NCBI GenBank assembly: GCA_036927565.1
Contig: JAYESD010000004.1
Span: forward strand, 161,607,697-161,671,696
Reading direction: 5' to 3'
DNA: 64,000 nt
Origin: Tuctoria greenei
Lineage: Eukaryota; Streptophyta; Magnoliopsida; Poales; Poaceae
This document shows positions 10,373-19,904 of this stretch, piece by piece. Both the position numbers and the translations under genes were made by a program. Every line of letters begins with the position of its first letter. Position 1 is the stretch's first letter. The notes under the pieces are model-generated. The model had not been told where the DNA came from, ran no database searches, and saw only the letters and a list, made by a program, of their open reading frames with translations.

Positions 10373-10904
10373 CAAAATTCATAATTAGCACTCATGGTTA
10401 CATAAGGGATGGTTTGGGTTTGGTCTTACCTGGTTATTTTGGGATGTTGGTTGGGATTTCACCTAGATGTAGGTGCTTAACAACATTAAGAGTAGGTTAT
10501 AATTGCTTTAGTGCTTTAACAATTATTTGCCATCCTTGTTATGAGCCTCATGTCATAACTTCCCAACTTGCGAGTACCGTTGGTACTCAAATTTGTTAGT
10601 TGCATATCCCCCCAGTCTACAAAGATGAAGAGGTGCAGAACCAGGAATTCTATGGAGATCCCGATGAGATGTTCTACGATGGCGCTCCCCCGTGCAATGC
10701 CTGTGCTTGGAGCCCTTTTATATGTTTTTCCACTGCTTGTACTTTTCTTTTAGACCTGGAAGGTCATTTATGTAATAAGGTGATGTACTCGAACATTGCA
10801 TTATTTATGGTATTTCACTTTCTTCTACACATGTATGAGTTGAACTGATCCTGGCATACATGTGGAAAGCATCTGGTTATCTTCTTATTACTAGGTGTGA
10901 CACA

Positions 10905-12210
10905 ATAACAAGTACGGATAATTGGTTCGAAGGAAATCCTCGCTTTCCCATGTAGCTTAATCGGCAGTGTGATTACTCCATAATACCTTGTAAAACCACA
11001 ATGACCGATTTCTTGATTCACGAGTATTTTCTTTGATGATCTGAATTGGTTGTTCAATATAGGTCAGATCTGGTTGTAATGCTTCTAGGCCTTCTGTAAG
11101 AACTTCCGTTGGTTTCATCAGGCATTTCCTTAATTGAGATACGTGAAAAATGTCATGAATCCCTGTCAATGATGTTAGTAGCTCCAAACGATAGGCGACA
11201 GGTCCAAAACCCTCTGTAATAGTAAACGGGCCAATGAAACGAGGTGCCAAATTTCCCCTGACTCCGAATCGATGAATTCCTTTTATCGGAGAAACACGAA
11301 GATACACTTGATCACCGACTTCGAAGTACAAAGGACGACATCGCTTGTCTGCATAGCTCTTCTGATGAGACTGAGCAGCTTTGAGATTGGTTTGAATGAG
11401 TTTGACTCACTCTTCTGCTTGTTTAACAAGGTCAACTTCGAAAATAATTCTCTCTCCAGACTCACACTAGTTAAGTGGTGTGCGGCACTTACGTCCATAG
11501 AGTGCTTCATAAGGTGCCATCTTGATACTTGACTGGTAACTATTGTTGTAAGAGAATTCCGCAAATGGTAAGCGGTAATCCCAATTCTTTCCATGATCAA
11601 TGGCACAGGCTCTCAACATACCTTCTAAGATCTGATTTACTCTTTCAGTTTGTCCATCTGTCTTAGGATGATATACAGAGCTTCTGACTAACTTAGTTCC
11701 TAGAGACTCGTATAGTTGCTCCCAGAAATAAGAAACAAATAATGATCCCCGATCAAAAATGATAGTGCGAGGAACTATGTGTAAACACACAATCCTTGAC
11801 ATATACATTTTGCATACTTCTTGGCCTTGTATCTTGTACAAACTGGAATAAAATGAGATGTCTTAGTGAGTCGATCCACGATCACCCAGATGGAATCATG
11901 TTGACATGCCGTGAACAGTAAGCCGACAATAAAGTCCATGCTGATGTCTTCCCACTTCCATGCCGGAACACTTAAAGGTTGTAGTGTCCCCGCTTTCTTA
12001 ACATGGTCGACCTTGACCCTTCGGCATGTATCACACTCAAATACGTACTTAGCAATCTCTCTTTTCATTCTTGTCCACCAAAACTTTGATTTGAGAACCT
12101 GATACATCTTATTGCTGCTTAGATGAATCGAATACTTGGATAGTTGCGCTTCATCCAATATCTTCTTTCGTAATTTCTTATGCCTTGGTACCACAACGCG
12201 ATTCTTGAAC
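10905..12210 (-). pseudogene. pol: Gypsy integrase plus chromodomain-like tail, element E
   Basis: Minus strand, entering from 12210: the zinc-finger end CDTCRRVKVDHVK, then WEDISMDFIVGL, the core Asp in SIWVIVDRLT, Asp in IIFDRGSLF, and Glu in TDGQTERVNQ near 11640. The tail has VYLRVSPIKGIHRF, IHDIFHVSQLRKCL and a chromodomain-like end (SLWFYKVLWSNH ... ATWESEDFLRTNYP) that reaches D's LTR border at about 10905. Frameshifts lie near 11800-11840, 11460 and 11330, and a nonsense codon near 10980. It belongs to the same subfamily as D but is a clearly separate sequence. Confidence 0.82.
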
Positions 12211-12399
12211 CATACAATACCCTCATGATCCATTCGGAAGCATAACGCTTCTCCTTCTTTAATCCTTCTTCGGATGTGAGACATCACAATGTCTTGCTTT
12301 TGAGCCTTTATGATTTCCTCCCAAAGTGTAGGTATAAGAGAAAGATTAAACAGTGCTCCATATGGGACCACGCGTAAGCTAGGTTCTTTTTCTTCATCC

Positions 12400-13680
12400 G
12401 GTATCATTGATATGTTATTAACGTGAGACTTGCGACTGAGCGCATCAGCTACCACGTTAGCCTTTCTCGGATGATAATGGATCTCAAGATCGTAGTCCTT
12501 GATCAGTTCCAACCCTCTCTGTTGCCTCATATTGAGTTCCTTCTAAGTAAATATGTATTTGAGGCTCTTATGGTCGGTGTAGAGGTGCACTAGGTTTCCA
12601 AGTAGATAGTGTCTCCACATCATCAATGCCAATACCACAGCGGCAAGTTCCAAATCATGAGTAGGGTAGTGCTGCTCGTGGTTGCGGAGTTGGCGTGATC
12701 CATATGCTATTACATGTCTATCTTGCATCAATACACATCCATGTCCCGTGCCTGATGCATCAGAGTAAACGTCAAAAGGCTTGGTCGTATCCGGTTGAGC
12801 TAAGACTGGTGTTGTCGTAAGATGGTTCCTCAAGGTCTGGAATGCTTCCTCACATTCTTTAGTCCATACATATTTGTTGCCTTTCTTCAATAGCTCAGTC
12901 ATTGGCTTAGCAATCTTGGAAAAGTTGTGAACAAATCTTTGATAATAACCAGCTAGTCCTAAGAAACTACAGACCTGATGGATTGACTTCGGAGATTCCC
13001 ACTTTAGTACTTGTACAACCTTACTTGGGTCAACTACGACACCTTCTACCGAGATAATATGACCAAGAAAAGGTACTTTGTTGATCCAAAACTCACATTT
13101 TCTGAACTTAACATATAGCTTATACTCTCTTAATCGTTGTGTACAATGCGAAGATGTTCAGCATGCTCTTCCTCTGATTTGGAGTACACTAGTATGTCAT
13201 CAATAAAGACCACGACAAACCGATCCAACTCTGGCATGAAAACAGAATTGATAAGGTACATGAAGTGCGCAGGTGCATTGGTTAGACCAAAAGACATGAC
13301 CAGATATTCATAAAGTCCATATCCGGTTGAAAATGCAGTCTTCGGAATATCTTCCACTCGAATCTTGATCTAATGATACCCCAGTCTTAGGTCCATCTTT
13401 GAGAATACCTTGGCACCCACGAGTTGATCGAACAAGATATCAATCCTTGGCGGTGGATACTTATTCTTAATAGTCACCGCATTTAGCGGACGATAGTCCA
13501 CACACAACCGTAATGATTCATCCTTCTTTTTCACAAATAGAGCTGAGAAGCCCCATGGTGATGAGCTGAGTCTGATAAATCCTTTGTCTAGAAAGTCTTT
13601 TAGATGCTCCTTCAGTTCTGCTAGTTCATTTGAAGCCATCCGGTATGGTCTCCGAGATATCGGTGTAGTTCCGGGTTATC
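12400..13680 (-). pseudogene. pol: Gypsy reverse transcriptase-RNase H, element E
   Basis: RT begins near 13670 with the PYRMASNELAEL block, then SSSPWGFSALFVKKKD, LCVDYRPLNAV and the catalytic FIDDILVYSKS near 13200. RNase H has VYSDASGTGHGCVLMQD, HDLELAAVVLAL, LYTDHKSLKYIF and the NVVADALSRKS end near 12440. Breaks: a stop after LGYH at 13370, a frameshift near 13130 (VHND), and a stop at 12543 just after KYIFT. The catalytic residues I can place are kept. Confidence 0.83.
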
Positions 13681-13869
13681 ATCTAGAAAAACATCAGGCT
13701 ATTCACAGACCACGGGGATGTCCTCAAGTTTCGTGGTTTTCGTGTGATAAGTAGCTAGAGTTCCAGAGTTTAGATCTTCAAGAATGAGAGTATGAAGACC
13801 ATGGATTCGTGAGTCCAACTGAATACTACGAGAATTGATGTCAAGAACAGCACCATGGTACTTCAATCA

Positions 13870-14468
13870 TGCCATTCACAGGATAACATCAATCCGTTGT
13901 CCTTCTAAGACAATGAGTGTGGTAGGATATATCTTTCCTCCTAAGAACAATGGAGCTTTGACTACCATTTCACATGCGGCTATATTGCCTCCAAGTGAGT
14001 TGATGAGGTAGTGAGTATTTGTGGTAGTAGTAGCTAATTCCGCATTGCACACAAATGATGTACTGATGAAATTATGTGTAGCTCCAGAATCAAATAGAAC
14101 GGATAGGGGTAGTTCGTTGAGAGTGAACACACCGGCAAGAACAGGTGCTCCTTCCGCTATCTCCTCCAGAGCAGTATTATGGACATTGCCTCCTTTTGGT
14201 CCTGGCCTCTTAGGTGGAACACGTAGTTGATTCGCACCTCGCACATGCGCTTCTCCACCGCCCAGTTGAGTTTGTGGGCAGTCCTTGGCGAAATGACCGG
14301 TACGGCCACAGGTGTAACAGGTCGGTCCCCCTCCAGTGGGAGGATGATGACTAGTTGCGTTCGGCTGAGGAACGAACGGACGTGGAGCAATACCTGCTGC
14401 TGCCACTGCTGATGTGGCTGTTGTCTGTAACTTGAGTACTGAAATGGGCGACTCTGATATTGTTGTGG
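13870..14468 (-). pseudogene. gag: Gypsy gag C-terminus and protease, element E
   Basis: Gln-rich gag tail (PFQYSSYRQQPHQQW) starting directly at the border with the inserted LTR at 14469. Next come a zinc knuckle CYTCGRTGHFAKDC (about 14280-14325) and a protease with catalytic DSGAT (VLFDSGATHNFIS, about 14085). The gag N-terminal part is on the other side of the G insertion (29479-30133). About fifty codons of gag are missing between the two halves. The apparent start MMHENEG encoded inside the LTR is an artefact of the junction. Confidence 0.8.
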
Positions 14469-14616
14469 TGTAACACCCTCATTTTCATGCATCATGCCCT
14501 ACATACACTCATATACATGTTTAACATTAACCCACATAAAGAGGAACATGTTTAAAATTGATTTGGAGCATTTAAAATTGATTTGGAACAAAAACGCACT
14601 TAAAACGCAGGAAAGT

Positions 14617-14886
14617 GCGGACTAGTCCGATTTTGCTGAGGACTAGTCCGATTTCTCTCTGACTAAAAATGTACTTGTCCGTTTTTGCTGCAGACTAGTC
14701 CGATTTTGGCTCTGGAAACTTTCGGACTTGTCCGATTTTGTGCGGACTAGTCCGATATTCCAAGAATCCTTGAAAATTTGCTAAGTCCTTGGACTTTTTC
14801 GGACTAGTCCGGTGTTCCAGCGGACTTGTCCGGTTTTCTCTCTGGATGACTTCGGACTAGCCCGGTCCTTTCCGGACTTGTCCGAT
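14617..14886. repeat. GGACTAGTCC / GGACTTGTCC motif cluster in U3 of G
   Basis: About ten copies of the 10-base palindrome GGACTAGTCC or its variant GGACTTGTCC, mostly inside cGGACTAGTCCGatttt contexts and alternating along 270 bases. It ends about 170 bases upstream of the TATA box. The mirrored cluster is at 29115-29383. Two further copies lie downstream of the promoter near 15418-15450. Confidence 0.85.
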
Positions 14887-15053
14887 ATTTCGTGACTCCG
14901 AGTTGATCTTTTGTTTAATGACTTGTTCCTTGGGTTTCATGTTAAGTGGGCCTAGGGGCGTCGTGCCTAACCCTTTTAGAGCCCGTGTGGGACTCTAAAC
15001 CGGCCTCTACTCATCCCAAAACTCGAAATCCATCTAACCCTAGCCTCCACCTC

Positions 15054-15060
15054 TATATAA
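15054..15060 (+). promoter_or_regulatory. TATA box, inverted LTR of G
   Basis: TATATAA followed by ACAGCCCCACC and, 50 bases on, an AAACCCTAGC block. Its mirror image is at 28941-28947 in the other arm. It confirms that this LTR copy points to the right. Confidence 0.65.
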
Positions 15061-16274
15061 ACAGCCCCACCGCTTGGATTGACATCTATTTGCCACTTTT
15101 CCACCCACCCAAACCCTAGCTCGTGGAGAGCCACCATCAAGGAGGGAGGAGAAGATCCTAAGCAAGAAGAAGAAGGGGAGGAAATGAAAGAGGATCAAGA
15201 TCTCCACAAAGTTTCATTCTTCACCACCAATTCATCCCCAAGTTCATCACCAACCCTAGATCACCAAGATCCTAGTGCTACCTCCAAGTTTCTTGATTCA
15301 TTGGAGTCCTAAACACCTGGTATACTTTCTATTATCTTTTCCTTACGAGAATTCAACACCTAATCTCCAAATTCACGTCGATCTAGAAAACCCTAATCTG
15401 CTGATCTCGCAGAGTGCAGACTTGTCCGGTCCCTAGCGGACTAGTCCGATCTTTTTGGTTAAATTGTGTTGAATTGATTCTAAAATTTGATCTAATCGAA
15501 TACAAACCTGTATAAACTTGTTAAAATCTATTAGAACTAGTTAGTGATCATTAAAAGCAATCTAGTAACAAGTTCTACCTTGCATTTGCATTAATCATGC
15601 ATGTCATGTCATATTGAGTAATATATGTGCACTCTTTGATTGTGTTTCTTGTCTTGTATGTTTATTGTGTGGATTAGACGGATTTGCGCTAGAGAGTGCC
15701 GCGGAGGATCTTCAGCACCAAGAGTTTGAAGGCTTTGACCCTAATCAACAGCAAGAGCAAGGCAAGTGTCCTTGAAGCATATTGATCCTGTTTTAAAATT
15801 AAATGTTTTGTTTGCAAAATTGCATGCTTGTGTCAATTTGATGGGAAATCCTATGGTAGGAAGTTTACTAGCTTTGTTTAACCACCCTTGTCACCTGGAA
15901 TACATGCTAGAGAGTTGGGAAGGGTTTTTACCTTTTGCTACGCTTAATCAACTGGGATGGGGAAACAACTATACCACTCAATTTAATTATGCATGAATGA
16001 GATTATGGCTAACATGAACTGGTTAAATATGATATGGTAATGGGTGATCTAAGCAAGCCTGGTATGTGGATGGGTTGGATGTACGGTGGTTTGCTTGCTT
16101 TAGATCTAAGGACCGGTTCATGCGAGAATAAGTCAGGACTACAGTGCCACCACGAGGCCAAGTATGGGTGCAGCGTAGCTGATTAATTAGGGCTTTGCTA
16201 ATACTGTTTGGACCATTGTGGATGCTCGGGAAGGGGTAGTCAAATTGGGTTTGTTGATGATTGGTGGGACTACC

Positions 16275-16562
16275 CTGGGATCCGAATGGCTCAAGAGGGG
16301 GCCCTTGGTTGAAGATGTGCTCAGTTGGAGGCATCGCCACCGGTAAAACCTCAGTGGGGTCTAAATAGGCTAGTAATCCCTTTGTAAAGGCTATTTTGTG
16401 ATCTCTTGGCCACACACCGATGGAAGTGTGGGACGGCATAATAGAGGTTCTAGTCATCGAAGGGTGATGAAATCACAAACACGTGGGTAAAGTGGTACAA
16501 ACTTTACATAGTCGAATTAAAACTATCATGATAGTCGTGCTCCCGGTTATGAGCACCTGGAC
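16275..16562 (+). repeat. Conserved LTR module in G
   Basis: Counterpart of the module in D's LTR (10057-10372): GGGATCC..ATGGCTCAAGAGGGGGC, TGGCCACACACC, GATGAAATCACAAAC, then GTGCTCCCGGTTATGAGCAC, which folds as a six-base-pair hairpin. The mirrored copy is at 27432-27726. Confidence 0.65.
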
Positions 16563-17059
16563 GACTTCCATGATTAGAGGGAAGTTTGAATTTGGGACGG
16601 TTATGGTTTGGTAATGGTTATGGCTGGTTATGGATTTATTTCTGGTATTGAATATGGTTATTGGCAAATGGTGAAATCTGGAATTATTGATGAGGATGGT
16701 GAATTGTGGACTGGTATTATGATATTACTTATGCTTATGATGGGTTTATTTCACATACATGTAATATGTTGCTTTCAAATGTTTTTATGTACTTTTCAGC
16801 ACTGTCAGTGGTTTGGAACCGGCAGATCTCCCGACACTACTAAAGTGTTAGAGGAGTTTGATGTTCGGTGTGGGCGCGCGGAGATTCAAGAAGGTGAATA
16901 GTAAATGACGCAGGAGACACGAGAGTTTACGTGGTTCGGGCCGCCTGAGCGTAATACCCTACTCCACGGGTTTGTTGATGTTGTATTAGCTGTATGAGCT
17001 TGTGTTGAGCGTCTATGGCGCGTGACTAGCCCCTTTCTCAACGTGTTGTCGGCCTGTCC

Positions 17060-17067
17060 TTTTATAG
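17060..17067 (-). promoter_or_regulatory. TATA box, LTR of F
   Basis: The minus strand reads CTATAAAAG, then GACAGGCC. It is repeated in the other LTR at 23410-23417. It supports a minus-strand transcript. Confidence 0.6.
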
Positions 17068-17283
17068 TACAAGGGCAGGCCGTTACAAGTTAGCCTGGCC
17101 CGACATGTGGCCCCGGCGGTTACTAGTATTTACACTTATTCAACGCATTTAATTGTCCTTAACGATCGGGTAATGGGCTTTGACAGCACCGTTATTGGTA
17201 ATTAAGGTCATCCGATCGTGTGTCATTAATATAGTATTAATGACACATAATCGGGTCTTGAAGTCCTTGATTCCCCTTTGAAG

Positions 17284-17500
17284 ATCCGGAGCCGTTATGT
17301 AGTCTTCCGGAGATCAAAGGCTGAAACTCCGACGGTTGGGCACGTGGCAGCTCCGGAGCATACTGTGGGAAACATGCAGCTTCGGAGCTACCTGACACGT
17401 GTCAGGTCCGGAGCTTCTCTCGGTCTGGGGTTAAGTCCGGAGGTGCCATTTCGGTACATGGCTCGGAGCTTCCCCCTTGTGGGCGGTAGCTCCGGCTTTA
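17284..17500. repeat. TCCGGA-type motif cluster in U3 of F
   Basis: Eight or so copies of TCCGGA, CTCCGGAGC, TTCGGAGC or CTCGGAGC in about 215 bases, upstream of the TATA box in element orientation. Also in the right LTR (23635-23840), where one part is deleted. Confidence 0.65.
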
Positions 17501-17654
17501 TAGTACATGTGGCGACCCTGGGATTAACCATGCTGGAGAAGCGGGTCCGGTTATGTCTGACATGTGGGCCTCCGAAGGTCTTCAAACAAAGTAGATGACT
17601 TTCCCTTGAGATCTTTGTAACCTCAAGGGGTGTACGGTTTTCAGGGTACCGACA

Positions 17655-17666
17655 GTGGCCCCCTGG
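17655..17666 (-). promoter_or_regulatory. Polypurine tract, element F
   Basis: The minus strand reads CCAGGGGGCCAC directly before the LTR start TGTCGGTACC. It marks this LTR as the 3' LTR of a minus-strand element, in agreement with the TATA box. Confidence 0.6.
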
Positions 17667-18188
17667 ACCTACCTCCGGGGAAGACCACTGGGGTGAAGTC
17701 ATTCCGCCGGAGGTGGGTCCATCCTCGTGACTTTTGAACTGAGTCTTCAAAGGTCTTTGGAGGTGCCGTTGGCGAGGATTTGGAGTTAAATCTTCGCGCA
17801 TGGCGTATCCCTCGTGCGGCAGATGAGATCTTTGGCGTGTAGATCTCACACAATTGAAGGTCGTCGGTTCCCCATACGAAAACCGTATCGGTTCCGCGCG
17901 CCTTGTCAGGCCGCCGCCTTTGGGTTTCCCGCCTCATGATGACAACCGTTCGCTTGGGTAAGAACCTCGACTTGATCGTTGGGGTGGTCCCGACCCCCCT
18001 TGTCATCGGCTGGGTGGAATTTTTGAATGGTATCTTCGACTTCCTTGCAGTTTCCATCCAAGCGTTGCGAGGGCTTACTTAAGAAGGAAAGCGTGCACCA
18101 TCAGGAGTTCTTCACGCCTCCCATCTGATCTTGCGCTCAAACTCCCAACTTGTGCTTCGCTTTTCTTCTCTTGCCTAGCTGTGCCGCG

Positions 18189-19699
18189 ATGGAGTTGGGT
18201 CTCCGCGAGAGTCGCTTGAAGACCGACGGCGACCTAAAGAAGGTCCGGGCCCTCATGGGATGGTCCTCGGACTTCTTCAACCGCTCGGTCCGCGCCGGTG
18301 GAGAGCTCCCGTTTGAGAAGGAGCACGCCAGCGAAATGGTGTACTTCTCCTCGTACGCCATGGTGGGGTTGATCCCACCCTTTTCTTCCATTTTCTTGAT
18401 GCTGCTAGACTTTTATGGTCTGCAGCTATACCACCTTGGCCCTCACTCCATTCTCCTCGTGTCCATCTTCGTCCACTTCCGTGAGATGTGGGTGGGCATC
18501 CCCCCTGCATCGAACTCTTCCGGACCTTCTTCACCGTCCATACCACCGATAGGAGCAATGAGTACCTTGGCTTCTACTACTTCGTGAAGCGCAAGAAGTG
18601 CCCCTTCAAGTACCTCCGGTCGTTTCCCTCTGGGAAGTGGGATGACTGGAAGAAGGACTGGATAGTCGTCCGTGTGGAGGAGCATGAGAGGCTGGAGCTG
18701 CCCGAAGGCCTTCCCAGCATCGACACGACAATCTGGAGTGAAGCTTCGGTGCTGGTGGAAGCTTTCAACCCTGCTTTGACCAGGATTCGCCAATGCGTGG
18801 AGGGTGGATTGACTCCTCAGGCGGTGTTTTGCAACTTCTTGGTCAACAGGTGGGCGCCGCTGAAGAGGAGAGAGAAACTCGCATGGGCCCTCAATAGCGT
18901 GATGGACGACGACCGGGTCGAGACCGGGCTGAAGTCCAACATGGTGGGGAAAACCTTGGAGTTCCACCTCCAGAAGTTCCAGCACGGCATTGACGTCGAT
19001 GGCGATGACTTGACTCCGCCATCACCTTTTCTTCCTCTGAACGTGGAAGTGGAGTTGCAGGGAGCTCCGGCGGAAGATGCCCGTGCTTGACGAACTTGGT
19101 GTCGTCGAAAGAAGATCAAACACCAGGGTAGCGATCCCCGTAATGCCCGAGGATGGCTCCGACCCTGCTCCGAAGCCGAGGGAAGAGGTCGTCGGCAAGG
19201 GCAAGGAGCTGGCGGATGAACCCGTGAGCCGGAAGAGGAAGCTGCAGTACACCGACGGAAGGTCTGTCAGGCCTGCTACTTTTGCGACGGCTCCTTCTCC
19301 CCGGAGGGGAAGGTCTTCCACAACTGCGGCGACTGTTCCCATAGTGGGGTCCTCCCGGGGGCGCGACTGTTCCCGCAGTGGGGTCCTCTCGGGGTGTTAG
19401 CTCCGGGCGTGTGACTCCAGCACCTGGGTCGGTGGAGGCCTCCAGGTCCGGGGGTTCTTCCCGATCGAGGGGGGCCTCGACCCGGGAAACACCCATGGCC
19501 GCGATGAGTTCCGGGGGGCCTTCCAGAGGTTCCAAGCCGGCTATGACCAGCCCAGAACGCCCGGGCAAAAGGTTCCGTGCAAGCTGGTGCGGAAGCCTCC
19601 CAAGGTAATTTTTAATCTTTACCTTGGATAGTTGCTTTAATTGTAGTACTATTTTTTAAGTTTCTTCGTTCATCATCTGCAGCGTCCCTACCGCCACGT
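18189..19699 (+). pseudogene. Antisense ORF of Tat element F ("putative gypsy type transposon" family)
   Basis: Plus-strand ORF, antisense to the element, between pol remnants and the 3' LTR, where Tat-type elements often carry such an ORF. It starts MELGLRESRLKTDGDL at 18189. The N-terminal domain (SEMVYFSSYAMVGLIPPF, LLDFYGLQLYHLGPHSIL, IFVHFREMWVGIPP) resembles the plant family named Transposase_28 / putative gypsy type transposon, of unknown function. A frameshift in the C-run near 18497-18505 moves it to a second frame that runs to 19090; a further frame shift leads on to 19608. A GT-AG interval at 19605-19682 could be a 78-bp intron: joining KLVRKPPK to RPYRHV keeps frame. It is cut off by the inversion border at 19699. 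Confidence 0.65.
19605..19682 (+). other. Candidate intron in the antisense ORF of F
   Basis: Begins GTAATTTTTAAT after CCCAAG and ends TTCATCATCTGCAG before CGTCCC. It is AT-rich (TTTAATCTTTACC, ATTTTTTAAG) in a GC-rich coding context, which is typical for a plant intron. Confidence 0.5.
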
Positions 19700-19867
19700 C
19701 CCGTGGAGTAGGGTATTACGCTCAGGCGGCCCGAACCACGTAAACTCCTGTGTCTCCTGCGCCATTTACTATTCACCTTCTTGAATCTCCGCGCGCCCAC
19801 ACTGAACATCAAACTCCTCTAACACTTTAGTAGTGTCGGGAGATCTGCCGATTCCAAACCACCGACA
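19700..19867 (+). repeat. Inverted LTR tail inside F
   Basis: Reverse complement of the U5-side end of F's LTR (compare 16803-16970), ending CCACCGACA directly before the primer site. Its first 65 bases also exist, in opposite orientation, at the start of the right LTR (23259-23324). This fragment is the missing end of the 5' LTR, carried along by the inverted block. Confidence 0.85.
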
Positions 19868-19888
19868 GTTGGCGCGCCAGGTAGGGGC
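19868..19888 (+). promoter_or_regulatory. Primer-binding site, element F
   Basis: GTTGGCGCGCCAGGTAGGGG directly follows the LTR end. It is not the initiator-Met site used by the other elements here. I do not name the tRNA, since I could not align it. Confidence 0.7.
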
Positions 19889-19904
19889 GCCTGAGGTTTT
19901 GAGA

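Larger units (their letters stand above)
3923..10902 (+). mobile_element. Gypsy element D (Tekay/Del-type chromovirus)
   Basis: Plus-strand Ty3/gypsy element with gag end, protease, RT, RNase H, integrase, a chromodomain-like C-terminus, a polypurine tract and a 3.1-kb 3' LTR. Its 5' LTR and gag start are missing from the window because copia A is inserted in gag at 3922/3923. D abuts the last codons of E's pol at about 10903, so D most likely inserted into E; the other side of E would lie left of the window. Coding sequence is recognisable throughout but interrupted by about ten frameshifts or stops. Confidence 0.82.
7791..10902 (+). repeat. 3' LTR of element D (3.1 kb)
   Basis: Starts TGTAACACGC after the polypurine tract and ends near ...GGTGTGACA; the ends are near inverted repeats (TGTAACAC / GTGTGACA). 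It has a GC-rich promoter zone (about 8000-8650) with a TATA box at 8249-8256, an AT-rich stretch (about 8880-9480) and a conserved module at 10057-10372. The exact end could be 10902 or 10904. The only ORFs in it are composition effects. Confidence 0.78.
14469..16802 (+). repeat. Inverted LTR copy of G, main part
   Basis: Plus-oriented LTR starting TGTAACACCCTC, near-identical in reverse complement to 27200-29478. It has U3 with the GGACTAGTCC cluster (14617-14886), a TATA box at 15054-15060 and the conserved Tekay module at 16275-16562. It is interrupted at 16802/16803 by element F and resumes at 23990. ORFs at 15079-15312 and 15766-15996 are also kept in the other arm but read like transcribed leader, not protein families I recognise. 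Confidence 0.85.
16803..17654 (-). repeat. 3' LTR of element F (852 bp)
   Basis: In element orientation it starts TGTCGGTACC at 17654 and ends CCACTGACA at 16803. It contains a minus-strand TATA box (CTATAAAAG, 17060-17067) and a U3 cluster of TCCGGA/CTCCGGAGC motifs at 17284-17500. It matches 23259-23989 except that the latter lacks its U5 end. Confidence 0.85.

Noticed and set aside
10279..10599. ORF of 106 codons in D's LTR
   Set aside because: Overlaps the conserved LTR module; conservation there follows hairpins and not codons.
14157..14495. Start codon MMHENEG for a gag-like ORF
   Set aside because: The start lies in the inserted LTR of G; the true gag of E continues at 29479.
15079..15312. 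Acidic ORF present in both arms of G as a small gene
   Set aside because: It lies in the transcribed LTR leader just after the TATA box, the two copies differ in length-neutral but unconstrained ways, and I recognise no family. Kept as part of the LTR.
16608..16901. ORF with repeated MVMVMAGYG start
   Set aside because: Crosses the border from G's LTR into F's LTR at 16802/16803, so it cannot be an ancestral gene.
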